NCBI RefSeq assembly: GCF_000473225.1
Contig: NZ_KI421509.1
Location: forward strand, 3,490,868-3,554,867
Source: Sedimentitalea nanhaiensis DSM 24252
GTDB taxonomy: Bacteria > Pseudomonadota > Alphaproteobacteria > Rhodobacterales > Rhodobacteraceae
Direction of reading: 5' to 3'
DNA: 64,000 nucleotides
Shown: positions 35,921 to 44,952 of the stretch, piece by piece
Layout of the letters: the number at the start of each line of letters is the position of its first letter
Numbering within the stretch: the first letter of the stretch is position 1
The notes under the pieces: generated by a model
Databases searched by the model: none
Told to the model about the DNA's origin: nothing
What the model saw: the letters and a program-made list of their open reading frames with translations, nothing else
Position numbers and translations under genes: made by a program

Positions 35921-37419
35921 CATTGACACGTCGACATTTTTTAGCCACCACTTCGGCCTTTGCACTGGCTGCGTCCGGTGTGGCCGGGGCCACTGGCGCG
36001 GGCTTCGATCCCGCGCAGATCGTGGCCATGGCCGAGGCCCGCGCCGCAACCAGATACACGCCGCGCGAGACCGTGCCGCAGGTGTGGCGCGATCTGACAT
36101 ATGAACAGTACAAGCTGATCCGTTTTCGACCCGAGGCCGCCCTGTGGTATGGCAGCGACGCGCCCTTCAACGTCGATTTCTTTACGCCCGGATTGTACTT
36201 TCCCCGCGCGATCAAGGTCGACACAGTTCAAGACGGCACCGCATCGCAGGTGGCGTTCGATCTGTCGATGTTCGAGAAATCCGAGAGCGTTCCCGATCTG
36301 CCGGTGGACGAGACGCTGGGGTTCTCGGGATTGCGGTTGCGCACCGAGATGCACCGCCCGGGACAGACCGACGAGTTTTGCGTGTTTCAGGGTGCCAGCT
36401 ATTTTCGCGCCATCGGGCTGGGTCAGGTCTATGGTCTGTCCGCGCGGGGGGTGGCCCTGCGCACCGGCGACCCGGCGGGCGAAGAGTTCCCCGATTTTGT
36501 CCGGTTCTGGCTGGAGCGTCCGGAACCGGGCCAGCGCAGCATGGTGGTGCACGCCCTGATGGACAGCCCCAGCGTGACCGGGGCATACCGGTTCGAAATC
36601 ACCCCCGGTGCCGCCTGCGTCATGGACGTGCAGGCGACGCTATTTGCGCGCGCGGAACTGGACCATGTCGGGTTCGGGCCGTTGACCAGCATGTTCCTGT
36701 TCGACGAGACCAACCGCAATCGTTTCGACGACTTCCGCCCGGCGGTGCATGACAGCGACGGTCTGATGATCCTGAACGGCGCGGGCGAGGTGTTGTGGCG
36801 ACCGCTGGCCAATCCAAAACAGTTGCAGGTGTCGTCTTTTGTCGATTCAGCACCGCGCGGGTTCGGGTTGATGCAGCGCGCGCGCAAACTGTCGGATTTT
36901 GCCGATCTCGAAGCGCATTACCATCGTCGCCCCGGCGTGTGGGTCGAACCGCGCGGCGATTGGGGCAACGGGGCGGTGACGCTGGTCGAAATCCCGGCAG
37001 ATCGCGAGATCTATGACAATATCGTCGCGTTCTGGCGCCCTGCGACCGCGTATCCGCCCGGAGCGCGGATCGATCTGTCCTATCGGCTCAGCTGGGGGGG
37101 GCAGGCGCCGGTTGCGGTGCAATATCCCCGCGTGCTGAACACACGGATGGGGCAGGGATTTCACGGCAATCGCGTGGTGACCGTGGATTTCGAAGCCGAT
37201 CCGCTGTTTGACGACGGGATTGACGCGCTTCAGATCCATGTCAGCTCGCCGCAGGTCGAGACCACGCCCGGCGTGTTGCAGCACAACCCTGAAACCGGCG
37301 GTCTGCGTCTGGCCTTTGGCTTTGAGCCTGGCGACCGCCAGATGGTGGAATTGCGGGCCCAGTTGCGCAAGGGCGACCAGATGGCCAGTGAAGTCTGGCT
37401 GTATCGGTGGACCGCATGA
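35917..37419 (+). CDS. opgG: Periplasmic glucan biosynthesis protein OpgG
   Basis: 500 residues. The N-terminus LTRRHFLATTSAFALAASG is a twin-arginine export signal. The mature protein has the MdoG fold: RDLTYEQYKLIRFRPEAALW, YFRAIGLGQVYGLSARGVAL, LTSMFLFDETNR and VHDSDGLMILNGAGE. It works in the periplasm on the glucan backbone made by OpgH. Whether it is OpgG or the paralog OpgD is judged from its place beside opgH. It is coupled to both neighbours by ATGA overlaps. Confidence 0.93.
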   Translation: MTLTRRHFLATTSAFALAASGVAGATGAGFDPAQIVAMAEARAATRYTPRETVPQVWRDLTYEQYKLIRFRPEAALWYGSDAPFNVDFFTPGLYFPRAIKVDTVQDGTASQVAFDLSMFEKSESVPDLPVDETLGFSGLRLRTEMHRPGQTDEFCVFQGASYFRAIGLGQVYGLSARGVALRTGDPAGEEFPDFVRFWLERPEPGQRSMVVHALMDSPSVTGAYRFEITPGAACVMDVQATLFARAELDHVGFGPLTSMFLFDETNRNRFDDFRPAVHDSDGLMILNGAGEVLWRPLANPKQLQVSSFVDSAPRGFGLMQRARKLSDFADLEAHYHRRPGVWVEPRGDWGNGAVTLVEIPADREIYDNIVAFWRPATAYPPGARIDLSYRLSWGGQAPVAVQYPRVLNTRMGQGFHGNRVVTVDFEADPLFDDGIDALQIHVSSPQVETTPGVLQHNPETGGLRLAFGFEPGDRQMVELRAQLRKGDQMASEVWLYRWTA

Positions 37420-39281
37420 GCGGCGATTTGCATATCATGCCACCACGCGCACCAGTGGCGATGCCGGAACAGGATTTCAATACTGTATTCCATGACTGCA
37501 GCGCGCCTGGCGCGGCACCGGTGCGCGGCCTTTGGCGGGCGCGTCTGATGGCGTTCAGCCCGGCCATCCTGGCTACGCTGGGCCTGACCTGGGTGATATA
37601 CGGCTGGTTTGACGACGCAGGGCTGAGCGCGGTCGAGGCAATCCTGCTGGTTCTGATCTGTTTCAACTTTTTCTGGATCGCCTTCACCGTCAGCACCGTT
37701 GGGTTGGGAATGTTCTCGTTGTCGCAGCGGCGTGTCCCTACGGTTCGCACCCGGTCGCAGCCTCTGAAAGTCGCTCTGTTGATGCCGATTTATAACGAGG
37801 TGCCATGGTATGTTCTGGGCAATGCGCGATCGATGCTGGAAGAACTGCGCGCCCATGGCGGTGGGCATGACTATTCGATGTTCATCCTCAGCGATACGCA
37901 GGACGACGCCATCGCGGCGCAAGAGCAGGAGAGCGTTCTGGCCTTGCAGGCTTCGCTGTTGCCGGGCGTCAACCTGTACTATCGCCGTCGGCAACAGAAT
38001 ACGGATCGCAAGGTGGGCAACATTGCCGACTGGGTGGCAAACTGGGGCGGAAACTATCCGGCGATGCTTGTTCTGGATGCCGACAGCCTGATGACCGGGC
38101 GGGCGATTCTGCGGCTGACCGAGGCGCTGTCGGCCGATCCGGGCGCAGGGCTGATCCAGAGCTTTCCGCAGCTGATCGGTGCGCAATCGGTGTTTGCGCG
38201 GATGCAGCAGTTTGCCAACGGTGTTTATGGTGCCGCCCTCGCCGAGGGGGTGTCGCGCTGGTGCGGTCAGGAAGGCAACTATTGGGGGCACAATGCTATC
38301 ATCCGCACCGAGGCCTTTGCCTCCTGTGCCGGGTTGCCGCATCTGCGCACCTGGCGCGGTCAGGACAGGCTGATCATGAGTCACGATTTCGTCGAGGCCG
38401 GACTGTTGCGCCGCGCCGGATGGGGCGTGCGATTCTTGCCGCGCATTCGGGGCAGCTATGAGGAAACGCCACAGACTCTGGTCGACCATATCCTGCGGGA
38501 CCGGCGCTGGTGTCAGGGCAACCTGCAACACCTCAATCTGCTGTGGTCGCGGGGCTTCCGTTCGATCAGCCGGTTTCATATGTTCCACGGCGCGGTGGGC
38601 TATCTGATGTCGCCGATCTGGTTTGCGCTGCTGGTGATGTGGGCCTTGATCGGGGTGGCCGAGGACGCCAGCGTTCTGACCTATTTCAGCGAAACCAACC
38701 CGCTGATGCCGACCTGGCCGGAGATGACCGAGGCGCGGCATGTGCTGATCATCGTGCTGATGTATGCCATGCTGTTGGCGCCGAAACTGTTGGGCATCGC
38801 CGCGTTGCCGCTGACGGGGTCGCGGTTCCGCGATTTTGGTGGCGGCTGGCGGTTTGCGCTGTCGTTCTTGTCCGAAGTGCTGCTGTCGGTGCTGTATGCG
38901 CCGATCCTGATGGTACAACAGATGATCGCCGTGTTCCGCACCTGGCTGGGCTTGCAGCACGGCTGGTCACCGCAGGCCCGCGAAGGCGGGCGATATGGCT
39001 TGGGCACGCTGATGAAATGCCATGCGCTGGAAACCCTGAGCGGAGTGGTGTTGACGAGCGGCATTGTGGCGGGGGTGGTCTCGCCCTGGTTATTGCCGAT
39101 TGCCGTCAGCCTGATCTGCGCCGTGCCGCTGTCGGCCTTGAGCGGCCTGTCGATGGCGGGGGGCTGGATGGGCACCCGCGAAGTGTACCGCGAACCGCTG
39201 ATTACGCGCGCGGCGCGGCATTACCGCAGCGAGTTGAAAGCCCGGCTTGATCGGCGCGCGGCGGCGACCGCGGCGGAATAG
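37416..39281 (+). CDS. opgH: Glucan glucosyltransferase OpgH
   Basis: 621 residues, somewhat shorter than the roughly 850-residue E. coli protein, mostly at both ends. Two membrane helices (residues about 45-95) precede the GT2 domain. It has LLMPIYNEVPWYVLGN, the DxD motif MLVLDADSLMTG, GHNAIIRTEAF, SHDFVEAGLLRRAGW and the processive signature DRRWCQGNLQH. Further helices fill the C-terminus. It polymerises UDP-glucose into beta-glucan across the membrane. The start at 37416 overlaps the opgG stop. Confidence 0.94.
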   Translation: MSGDLHIMPPRAPVAMPEQDFNTVFHDCSAPGAAPVRGLWRARLMAFSPAILATLGLTWVIYGWFDDAGLSAVEAILLVLICFNFFWIAFTVSTVGLGMFSLSQRRVPTVRTRSQPLKVALLMPIYNEVPWYVLGNARSMLEELRAHGGGHDYSMFILSDTQDDAIAAQEQESVLALQASLLPGVNLYYRRRQQNTDRKVGNIADWVANWGGNYPAMLVLDADSLMTGRAILRLTEALSADPGAGLIQSFPQLIGAQSVFARMQQFANGVYGAALAEGVSRWCGQEGNYWGHNAIIRTEAFASCAGLPHLRTWRGQDRLIMSHDFVEAGLLRRAGWGVRFLPRIRGSYEETPQTLVDHILRDRRWCQGNLQHLNLLWSRGFRSISRFHMFHGAVGYLMSPIWFALLVMWALIGVAEDASVLTYFSETNPLMPTWPEMTEARHVLIIVLMYAMLLAPKLLGIAALPLTGSRFRDFGGGWRFALSFLSEVLLSVLYAPILMVQQMIAVFRTWLGLQHGWSPQAREGGRYGLGTLMKCHALETLSGVVLTSGIVAGVVSPWLLPIAVSLICAVPLSALSGLSMAGGWMGTREVYREPLITRAARHYRSELKARLDRRAAATAAE

Positions 39282-40106
39282 TCAATTTTTCAGCGGGGTC
39301 TCGAACCAGTCGAGCACCATGTCGGCCCAGCCCGGCGGAACCTGGTGCGCGCCGGAAAACAACGCCAGTTCCAGCGCGCTGTCCTGGGTGCAGTCCTCCC
39401 ATTTGCGGCGCCAGAACGGATCGGTCAGGGCGGTGCTGCTGGGTTTTTCATCGCCGCACAGATTGGTGGCGCGCCAGAGCTGAAGCCCGGCAAAGATGTC
39501 GCCCTGCTGATAGCGGCCCTCGCCCAGAAAACGACCCTCAAGCGGTACGGTGGCGTCGCGCCAGCCGTGGGTGTGAAACAGCCTGACCGGCCCGCCGCAA
39601 CGCTCGGGTTGCGGTCGCCAGAAGCCGCCTGACACCGGGGCATAGGCGGCAAATGTGTCAGGGGCGGTGCAGGCCAGATAGTTGACCATGAACCCGCCGG
39701 CGGAAAACCCGGCCAGCAGCACCCGCTTGGGGTTCAGATCAAAGCGGTCGGCGGCGTCGGCAACGACATCCTGCAGGAACCGGGTTTCGTCGCGGCCCTG
39801 CATTTCGGGCAGGAAATTCCAGCTGCGCCCCGGCCCTTTGCCAAAGATCCGGGCTCCGGTCGGGGCCAGCACGGCATAGCCCCGCCTGCGCAGGCTGTTC
39901 ACCATGCCTGTGTTGCGCATCACGTTCGCCCCGTTGCTGCCCGCACCATGCAGGAATACGACGATTGGCGCGGACCCGGACTCCGGCAGCGCAATGTGGT
40001 ATTCGCCGGCAGGCATCTTGCAGGCCGTCGGGGCGGAACCGCAGGCGGACTGTGCCGTGGACGCGATCACGCACAGGCCCAGTACAAGACCCAGGGCTCG
40101 GATCAC
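39282..40106 (-). CDS. Exported alpha/beta hydrolase of the polyhydroxybutyrate-depolymerase (LpqC) family
   Basis: 274 residues with a signal peptide ending near TAQSACG. The oxyanion region is VVFLHGAGSNGANVM, the nucleophile lies in LLAGFSAGGFMVNYL, and the acid/base end is LFSGAHQVPPGWADM with the catalytic His. LFHTHGWRDATVPLEGR carries the probable Asp. Members cleave short polyesters or feruloyl esters; the natural substrate is unknown. It abuts opgH tail-to-tail. Its ATG overlaps the stop of the rhodanese gene upstream. Confidence 0.87.
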   Translation of the reverse strand: MIRALGLVLGLCVIASTAQSACGSAPTACKMPAGEYHIALPESGSAPIVVFLHGAGSNGANVMRNTGMVNSLRRRGYAVLAPTGARIFGKGPGRSWNFLPEMQGRDETRFLQDVVADAADRFDLNPKRVLLAGFSAGGFMVNYLACTAPDTFAAYAPVSGGFWRPQPERCGGPVRLFHTHGWRDATVPLEGRFLGEGRYQQGDIFAGLQLWRATNLCGDEKPSSTALTDPFWRRKWEDCTQDSALELALFSGAHQVPPGWADMVLDWFETPLKN

Positions 40107-40588
40107 TGCGCGTCTCCGGTATAGGGCTCCACCGGCAGGTTCGCGGCCAGCCAGCCGGGACCCGCGCTTGATCCCAACATGCCCTCGGGAACATCGACAA
40201 CGTTAATAAAACCCGCCTGGCTGAGACGGTTGGCCAGCCGGGCCGAGCGTACCCCCCGCGCACAGATCAGGGCGATGGGCTTGGTCAAGTCGGTTCCGGC
40301 AGCCTTGATCAGGGCGGCGGTAAAATCGTCGCTGCGCATGTCGATCGGAAGTGCACCTTGGGGCAGGCCGGTGTCGCGCCACTCGTCCGGGCGGCGGATG
40401 TCAATCAGCAAAATATGCCCTGCCGAAGCCAGATCGTAGGCCTCGGAGACGCTGAATGCCTTGCCCGCATAATCCGGTGCCAGCCAGATTTCGCGATAGG
40501 CCAGCCCCCCTGTGACTAGGATCCCAAGCCCCACGAGCAGCACCGAGCGCCGGTCTGGCCGCGTTTCGTCTGTTTCGGTCTCTGGCAT
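40103..40588 (-). CDS. Membrane-anchored rhodanese-like protein
   Basis: 161 residues. A single N-terminal membrane helix (RSVLLVGLGILVTGGLAY) is followed by a rhodanese domain. The conserved aspartate segment is HILLIDIRRPDEWRDTG and the active-site Cys is in ALICARGVRSARLANRLSQ. Start at 40588 has AGGA upstream and gives the membrane anchor at the N-terminus. It probably faces the periplasm and handles sulfane sulfur, though a true sulfurtransferase activity is inferred. It is coupled to the esterase gene by a 4-base overlap. Confidence 0.87.
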   Translation of the reverse strand: MPETETDETRPDRRSVLLVGLGILVTGGLAYREIWLAPDYAGKAFSVSEAYDLASAGHILLIDIRRPDEWRDTGLPQGALPIDMRSDDFTAALIKAAGTDLTKPIALICARGVRSARLANRLSQAGFINVVDVPEGMLGSSAGPGWLAANLPVEPYTGDAQ

Positions 40589-40861
40589 CTGGTGTCCTGG
40601 GGGGTTCCATGGGGCCGGGTTTGCTCCCCACGAAACACCGTTTTGATCCGGTTTGCCAGAGGCACGCCCGATCAAGATCCCGTCAGCACAATTGCGCTGC
40701 TTGTCCTGAGCCGTCAATCGCCACCAGAATTGTGCAGGGCCAATGGGTTCCGGTGTACAAAGATGAAAAGTTTTTTTACAATTATCCGAATCGATAAAAC
40801 AAGAACGGCCAGTGCCCCCTGATATTCATGGCTGCGGCTGTCGACAGGGTGGGGGCTTCGG

Positions 40862-41344
40862 GTGCGCGTAATCGGAACTGCTGTTGTTCTCGCTGGCCTG
40901 TGGCTGCTGATGTCGGGTGTTTACACCACGATGGTGGTCGGGCTGGGTGCCGTTTCTGTCGTGCTGGTGGTCTACGTGCTGCAACGCATGGATACAGTAG
41001 ACGGTGACCGGGTCGAAATCCGGCTGAAGCCGCTGGCGTCGGTCGGATATTTTATTTGGCTGTTGGCTGAAATCGCCAAGTCGAGCTGGTCCGTAACGCG
41101 GATTGTCCTGTCGCCGAAAATGCCAATCGTTCAACATCTGTTCTCGGTGCCTCATACGCAGAAAACCGATCTGGGCCAGGTGATCTTTGCCAATTCGATC
41201 ACGCTGACGCCGGGGACCCTGACGGTCGAAACCGATCTGGGTTATTTCCTAGTGCATGCGCTGGCCTATGCCCCCGAGGACATGGACGCCTTGGCGGACA
41301 TGGACGGGCGGGTCAGTGCCATTGAACACCCGAAGGTGGCATGA
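40862..41344 (+). CDS. mrpE: Na+/H+ antiporter subunit E (MrpE/MnhE)
   Basis: 160 residues starting with GTG. Two to three helices lie at the N-terminus (GTAVVLAGLWLLMSGVYTTM and VGLGAVSVVLVVYVLQ). The conserved MnhE segments ANSITLTPGTLTVETDLGYFLVHAL and SSWSVTRIVLSP are present. GGGGG lies six nt upstream. It is the first gene of a nine-gene operon; a 270-base gap with an A/T-rich stretch (40762-40802) precedes it and probably holds the promoter. The subunit is part of the multi-protein membrane complex. Confidence 0.93.
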   Translation: MRVIGTAVVLAGLWLLMSGVYTTMVVGLGAVSVVLVVYVLQRMDTVDGDRVEIRLKPLASVGYFIWLLAEIAKSSWSVTRIVLSPKMPIVQHLFSVPHTQKTDLGQVIFANSITLTPGTLTVETDLGYFLVHALAYAPEDMDALADMDGRVSAIEHPKVA

Positions 41345-41631
41345 TGTTCATTCTGGCTGTCATTGCCCTGTTCATTGCCATGGTACTGGTGCTGATTCGC
41401 CTGTTCGTGGGACCGTCGCTGTATGACCGGGTTCTGGCGCTGAACTCGTTCGGGACACACACGGTGCTGTTCATCGGCGTGGTCGGTTTTTTGAACGGCC
41501 GTCCCGACTTCCTGGACATAGCCCTGTTGTACGCCTTGATCAATTTTGTCGGGACCATCGCGATCCTGAAATTTTTCCGTTACCGTGCCATTGGCGATGT
41601 GCGGCGCGATACGGCCGAAACGGATGGGTGA
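41341..41631 (+). CDS. mrpF: Antiporter subunit F (MrpF)
   Basis: 96 residues with three helices. The MrpF core VGPSLYDRVLALNSFGTHTVLFIGV and LDIALLYALINFVGTIAILKFF are clear. It starts ATGATG; either Met may be used. The gene overlaps the mrpE stop by four bases, showing tight coupling. Confidence 0.93.
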   Translation: MMFILAVIALFIAMVLVLIRLFVGPSLYDRVLALNSFGTHTVLFIGVVGFLNGRPDFLDIALLYALINFVGTIAILKFFRYRAIGDVRRDTAETDG

Positions 41632-41635
41632 GAAC

Positions 41636-41992
41636 ATGCAGGCAGTGATCGATATCCTGAGCTGGATCTTCATCATCGGCGGATCGTTCTTTGCGATCGT
41701 CGGGGCCGTCGGGCTGGTCCGGTTCCCGGACTTCTGGTCGCGGCTGCACGCGGTTTCGGTGACTGATAGCGCCGGGGTGATCCTGTTGATCGTTGGAATG
41801 GCATTGCAGGCCGGGCTGACCCTGGTGACCGTGAAGCTGTTGCTCATATTGGCCTTTCTGTTCATCACCGGCCCGACATCGACCCATGCGGTGGCCAATG
41901 CGGCGCTGGTGTCCGGCCTGAAACCCAGATCATCGGTGGACCGCGACGACGCCGACGCGGCCACACAGGACGACAAGGCAGGCCCGACATAG
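41636..41992 (+). CDS. mrpG: Antiporter subunit G (MrpG)
   Basis: 118 residues with three helices. The first helix region is SWIFIIGGSFFAIVGAVGLVRF, followed by PDFWSRLHAVSVTDSAGV, the MnhG signature, and ITGPTSTHAVANAAL. I chose ATG 41636, four bases beyond the mrpF stop with GGTGAG upstream; ATG 41624 is possible but has a poor ribosome site. The hydrophilic tail DRDDADAATQDDK is acidic. Confidence 0.9.
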   Translation: MQAVIDILSWIFIIGGSFFAIVGAVGLVRFPDFWSRLHAVSVTDSAGVILLIVGMALQAGLTLVTVKLLLILAFLFITGPTSTHAVANAALVSGLKPRSSVDRDDADAATQDDKAGPT

Positions 41993-42540
41993 AAACTTTT
42001 ATCAATATCACCCTGTTCACCTTGCTGGTCGCGACGGCGCTGGCGGTTGTGCGCACGCAAAGCCTGTTTGCCACCGCCATGCTGTCGGGGGTGTTCAGCC
42101 TGTTGTCGGCGCTGTTGCTGGTGGTGCTGGATGCTGTCGATGTCGCCTTTACCGAGGCCGCCGTCGGGGCTGGAATTTCGACCGTTCTGATGCTGGGAAC
42201 GCTGGCATTGACGCGTCGTTTTGAAAGCGCGCCGTCCCATTCGCCTGCGATTCCGCTGTTCGTGGTCCTGGTGACAGGTGCAACGCTGATCTATGGCACG
42301 CTGGATATGCCGAATTTCGGTTCGGCAACGGCGCCAGCGCAGGTACATGTGGCACCCGAGTATCTCGAGCGCAGCGTGCATGAGATCGGCGTACCCAATA
42401 TCGTGACTGCCATTCTTGCCAGTTATCGTGGCTTTGACACGCTGGGCGAGACGGCGGTGGTTTTCACCGCCGGGATCGGCGTGCTGTTGCTGCTCAGCGG
42501 GTTGCGTCGCCGTCGCCGGAACAAGAGAGAGGACGTCTGA
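41989..42540 (+). CDS. MrpA C-terminal-like subunit (DUF4040/MbhD module) with unclear start
   Basis: About 183 residues if read from 41989. In most Mrp systems this region is the C-terminal part of MrpA; here it is a separate gene. LFATAMLSGVFSLLSALLLVVLDAVDVAFTEAA and GAGISTVLMLGTLALTRRFE match MbhD. IYGTLDMPNFG and NIVTAILASYRGFDTLGETAVVF match the MbhE-like part. The position expected for the initiator reads ATA; the first TTG is at 42022 and would cut into the first helix. No ATG or GTG lies in frame after the stop at 41833. It ends TGATG into the next gene. Confidence 0.85.
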   Translation: METFINITLFTLLVATALAVVRTQSLFATAMLSGVFSLLSALLLVVLDAVDVAFTEAAVGAGISTVLMLGTLALTRRFESAPSHSPAIPLFVVLVTGATLIYGTLDMPNFGSATAPAQVHVAPEYLERSVHEIGVPNIVTAILASYRGFDTLGETAVVFTAGIGVLLLLSGLRRRRRNKREDV

Positions 42541-42980
42541 TGCGTCATCACCTGATCTTGCGCGTGATTACCAAGCTTCTGATCGGTTCGATCATGTTGT
42601 TCGCGCTGTATGTGCAGTTTCACGGCGACTATTCGCCCGGCGGGGGCTTTCAGGCCGGTGTGATCATGGCGGTGGCCTTTATCATTTACGGCGTGGTGTT
42701 CAGCCTCGACGAGGCACAGCGCGTGTTGCCGCCGTGGGTGGTTCACAAGATGGCGGCGCTGGGGGTTCTGATCTATGCCGCGACGGGTGTCTACAGCCTG
42801 TTCGTCGGATACGGCTTTCTGGATTATACTGCGCTCAGCCCGGATTACCCGGAAAAGGGCCAGCATTATGGGATTCTTCTGGTCGAATTGGGGGTTGGTG
42901 TTACCGTGACCGGGGTCATGGTGACAATCTACTATGCCTTCACCTCGCGGACCCCGATCATGGATGATGAGGCGTGGTGA
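42540..42980 (+). CDS. mrpB: Antiporter subunit B (MrpB/MnhB)
   Basis: 146 residues. The family motif ALYVQFHGDYSPGGGFQAGV at residues about 22-41 is fully conserved and is followed by an AVAFIIYGVVF helix. Further helices are ALGVLIYAATGVYSLF and LVELGVGVTVTGVMVTIYYAF. Start overlaps the preceding stop by one base (TGATG). Confidence 0.93.
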   Translation: MRHHLILRVITKLLIGSIMLFALYVQFHGDYSPGGGFQAGVIMAVAFIIYGVVFSLDEAQRVLPPWVVHKMAALGVLIYAATGVYSLFVGYGFLDYTALSPDYPEKGQHYGILLVELGVGVTVTGVMVTIYYAFTSRTPIMDDEAW

Positions 42981-42982
42981 CG

Positions 42983-43417
42983 ATGCAGGCAATCGATTGG
43001 GAGTTCGTAGTCGGCCACATAAATTACTGGCTGTTCATCGTGTTGATGATGACCGGCTTTTATATCGTTGTGGCCAAGGGAAACCTGGTGAAGAAGATTG
43101 TTGGGCTGAACATCTTTCAGACCGCCGTTTTCATGTTGTACATCTCGATCGGCAAGGTCACGGGAGGCACTGCGCCGATTTTTCCGCTGGACATGAATGT
43201 TGATCCGGCAGTCGTGTACTCGAACCCGCTGCCCCACGTTCTGATCCTGACAGCCATTGTCGTTGGCATCGCCACGACCTCGCTGGGCTTGGCGCTGATT
43301 GTACGCATCCGCGAGGAATATGGCACCATCGAGGAAGACGAGATTCTAAAGATTGAAAAGGAAATGGCTCTGCAGGATGTTCGCCAGCATAGTGAAGTGA
43401 TCGGCGAGCGCGGCTGA
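42983..43417 (+). CDS. mrpC: Antiporter subunit C (MrpC/NuoK-like)
   Basis: 144 residues, with three helices of the NuoK/MnhC type: INYWLFIVLMMTGFYIVVAK, VGLNIFQTAVFMLYISIG and NPLPHVLILTAIVVGIATTSLGLALIVRI. The C-terminal tail is charged (EEYGTIEEDEILKIEKEMAL) and longer than in many MrpC proteins. ATG 42983 follows the mrpB stop by two bases; a GTG at 42974 is an alternative. Confidence 0.92.
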   Translation: MQAIDWEFVVGHINYWLFIVLMMTGFYIVVAKGNLVKKIVGLNIFQTAVFMLYISIGKVTGGTAPIFPLDMNVDPAVVYSNPLPHVLILTAIVVGIATTSLGLALIVRIREEYGTIEEDEILKIEKEMALQDVRQHSEVIGERG

Positions 43418-44943
43418 TGGCTACGGAAACTGTTCTCCACACGGCGTTGACGCTGGTCGACCAATTGCCCGCGCTTCAGATTCTGGTCTCGTTCATCGCG
43501 GCCCCGCTGATTGTCGTTCTCGGAAGCCGTCGCCTGGCATGGCCGATTGCCTTTGCCGCCAGCGCGCTGTCACTGGTCATTGCCGCCATTTTGTTGAGCC
43601 AGGTTCTGGATGGCAGCATCATTTCCTATCGCATGGGGGGCTGGGCGCCGCCTTTGGGGATCGAATACCGGGTGGATGCAGCCAATGCCTTTGTGCTGTT
43701 CCTGGTCGCGGCCATCAGCACCGTGGTGCTGCCTTATGCCCGCACCAGTTTCAGCAAGGAAATCTCGACCCGGCATCACACCGCCTTCTATGCTGCCTAT
43801 CTTCTGTGCTTCAGCGGGCTGTTGGGAGTGACCATCACCGGGGATGCGTTCAACGTCTTTGTCTTCCTGGAAGTGTCGTCGCTGTCTACCTATGTGCTGA
43901 TCGCCCAAGGGGCCGAGCGGGACAAACGGGCGCTGACGGCGGCCTACGACTATCTGATCATGGGGACCGTCGGCGCGACCTTTTTCGTCATTGGCATCGG
44001 GTTTCTTTATATGGCGACGGGAACGCTGAACTTGGCGGATATCGCCGATCGGATTGCCGAGCAGGGCAGCAACCGCACGATCCGCGCCGCCTTTGCCTTT
44101 ATCGTTGTCGGGATCGGGCTGAAGGTGGCGATGTACCCGCTGCACAGGTGGCTGCCAAACGCCTATACATATGCGCCTTCGGCGGTAACCGCGTTTCTGG
44201 CGGCAACGGCGACCAAGGTTGCGGTCTATGTGATGCTGCGGTTCATCTTTTCGGTTTTCCAGCCAAATTTCCTGTTCGAATTCAATACGCTGGAATTTAT
44301 CATCCTGCCCTTCGCGCTTATCGCCATGTTTGCTTGCAGTTTCGTGGCCATCTTTCAAAGCGATTTCAAGATGATGCTGGCCTTTTCAAGTGTGGCGCAA
44401 ATTGGGTATATACTGCTGGGGATTTCGTTTCTGACGGAAACCGGTGTGACCGCAGCGGTTGCGCATCTGTTCAATCACGGCATCACCAAGGCGACGCTGT
44501 TCATGGCTGTCGGCGCTTATGTCTTCACCGCCAACGGATCCTATTACGATACGATCCAGGGGCTGGGGCGGCGGATGCCGCTGACATCGGCAGCGGTGGT
44601 CGTCGGCGGGCTCAGCCTGATCGGCGTGCCGGGAACCGCCGGGTTCATCTCGAAATGGGTGCTGGTGCAGGGCGCGCTGGAAAAGGGCTGGTGGCCGGTG
44701 GCCATTCTGATCGTTGCGTCCAGCCTGTTGGCGGTGATCTATGTCTGGCGGGTGATTGAGGTGCTGTATATGCGCCCGACGCCAGAAAACTGCGAGGTGC
44801 GTGAAGCCCCCATGTCGATGGTGGTTCCCATGTGGATCGCGGCGTTGGCGTGTATTTATTTCGGCCTGAACACGGACCTCACCCTGAGCGCGGCCCAGAC
44901 CGCCGCACAGGGTCTGATGTCCGGTTCCGCCGGAATGCGATAG
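43417..44943 (+). CDS. mrpD: Antiporter subunit D (first large NuoL/M/N-type subunit)
   Basis: 508 residues with about 14 helices. The proton-pathway residues of this family are present: Glu in FNVFVFLEVSSLSTYVLIA (about residue 150) and Lys in VGIGLKVAMYPLHRWLPNAY (about 230). FQSDFKMMLAFSSVAQIGYI is the discontinuous helix 12 region with its conserved Lys. Its order after B and C is the normal place of MrpD. Start overlaps the mrpC stop by one base. Confidence 0.93.
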   Translation: MATETVLHTALTLVDQLPALQILVSFIAAPLIVVLGSRRLAWPIAFAASALSLVIAAILLSQVLDGSIISYRMGGWAPPLGIEYRVDAANAFVLFLVAAISTVVLPYARTSFSKEISTRHHTAFYAAYLLCFSGLLGVTITGDAFNVFVFLEVSSLSTYVLIAQGAERDKRALTAAYDYLIMGTVGATFFVIGIGFLYMATGTLNLADIADRIAEQGSNRTIRAAFAFIVVGIGLKVAMYPLHRWLPNAYTYAPSAVTAFLAATATKVAVYVMLRFIFSVFQPNFLFEFNTLEFIILPFALIAMFACSFVAIFQSDFKMMLAFSSVAQIGYILLGISFLTETGVTAAVAHLFNHGITKATLFMAVGAYVFTANGSYYDTIQGLGRRMPLTSAAVVVGGLSLIGVPGTAGFISKWVLVQGALEKGWWPVAILIVASSLLAVIYVWRVIEVLYMRPTPENCEVREAPMSMVVPMWIAALACIYFGLNTDLTLSAAQTAAQGLMSGSAGMR

Positions 44944-44952
44944 GGGGTCGGC

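Noticed and set aside
40762-40802. Specific -35/-10 promoter for the antiporter operon
   Set aside because: The stretch is A/T-rich but no hexamer pair with good spacing was convincing.
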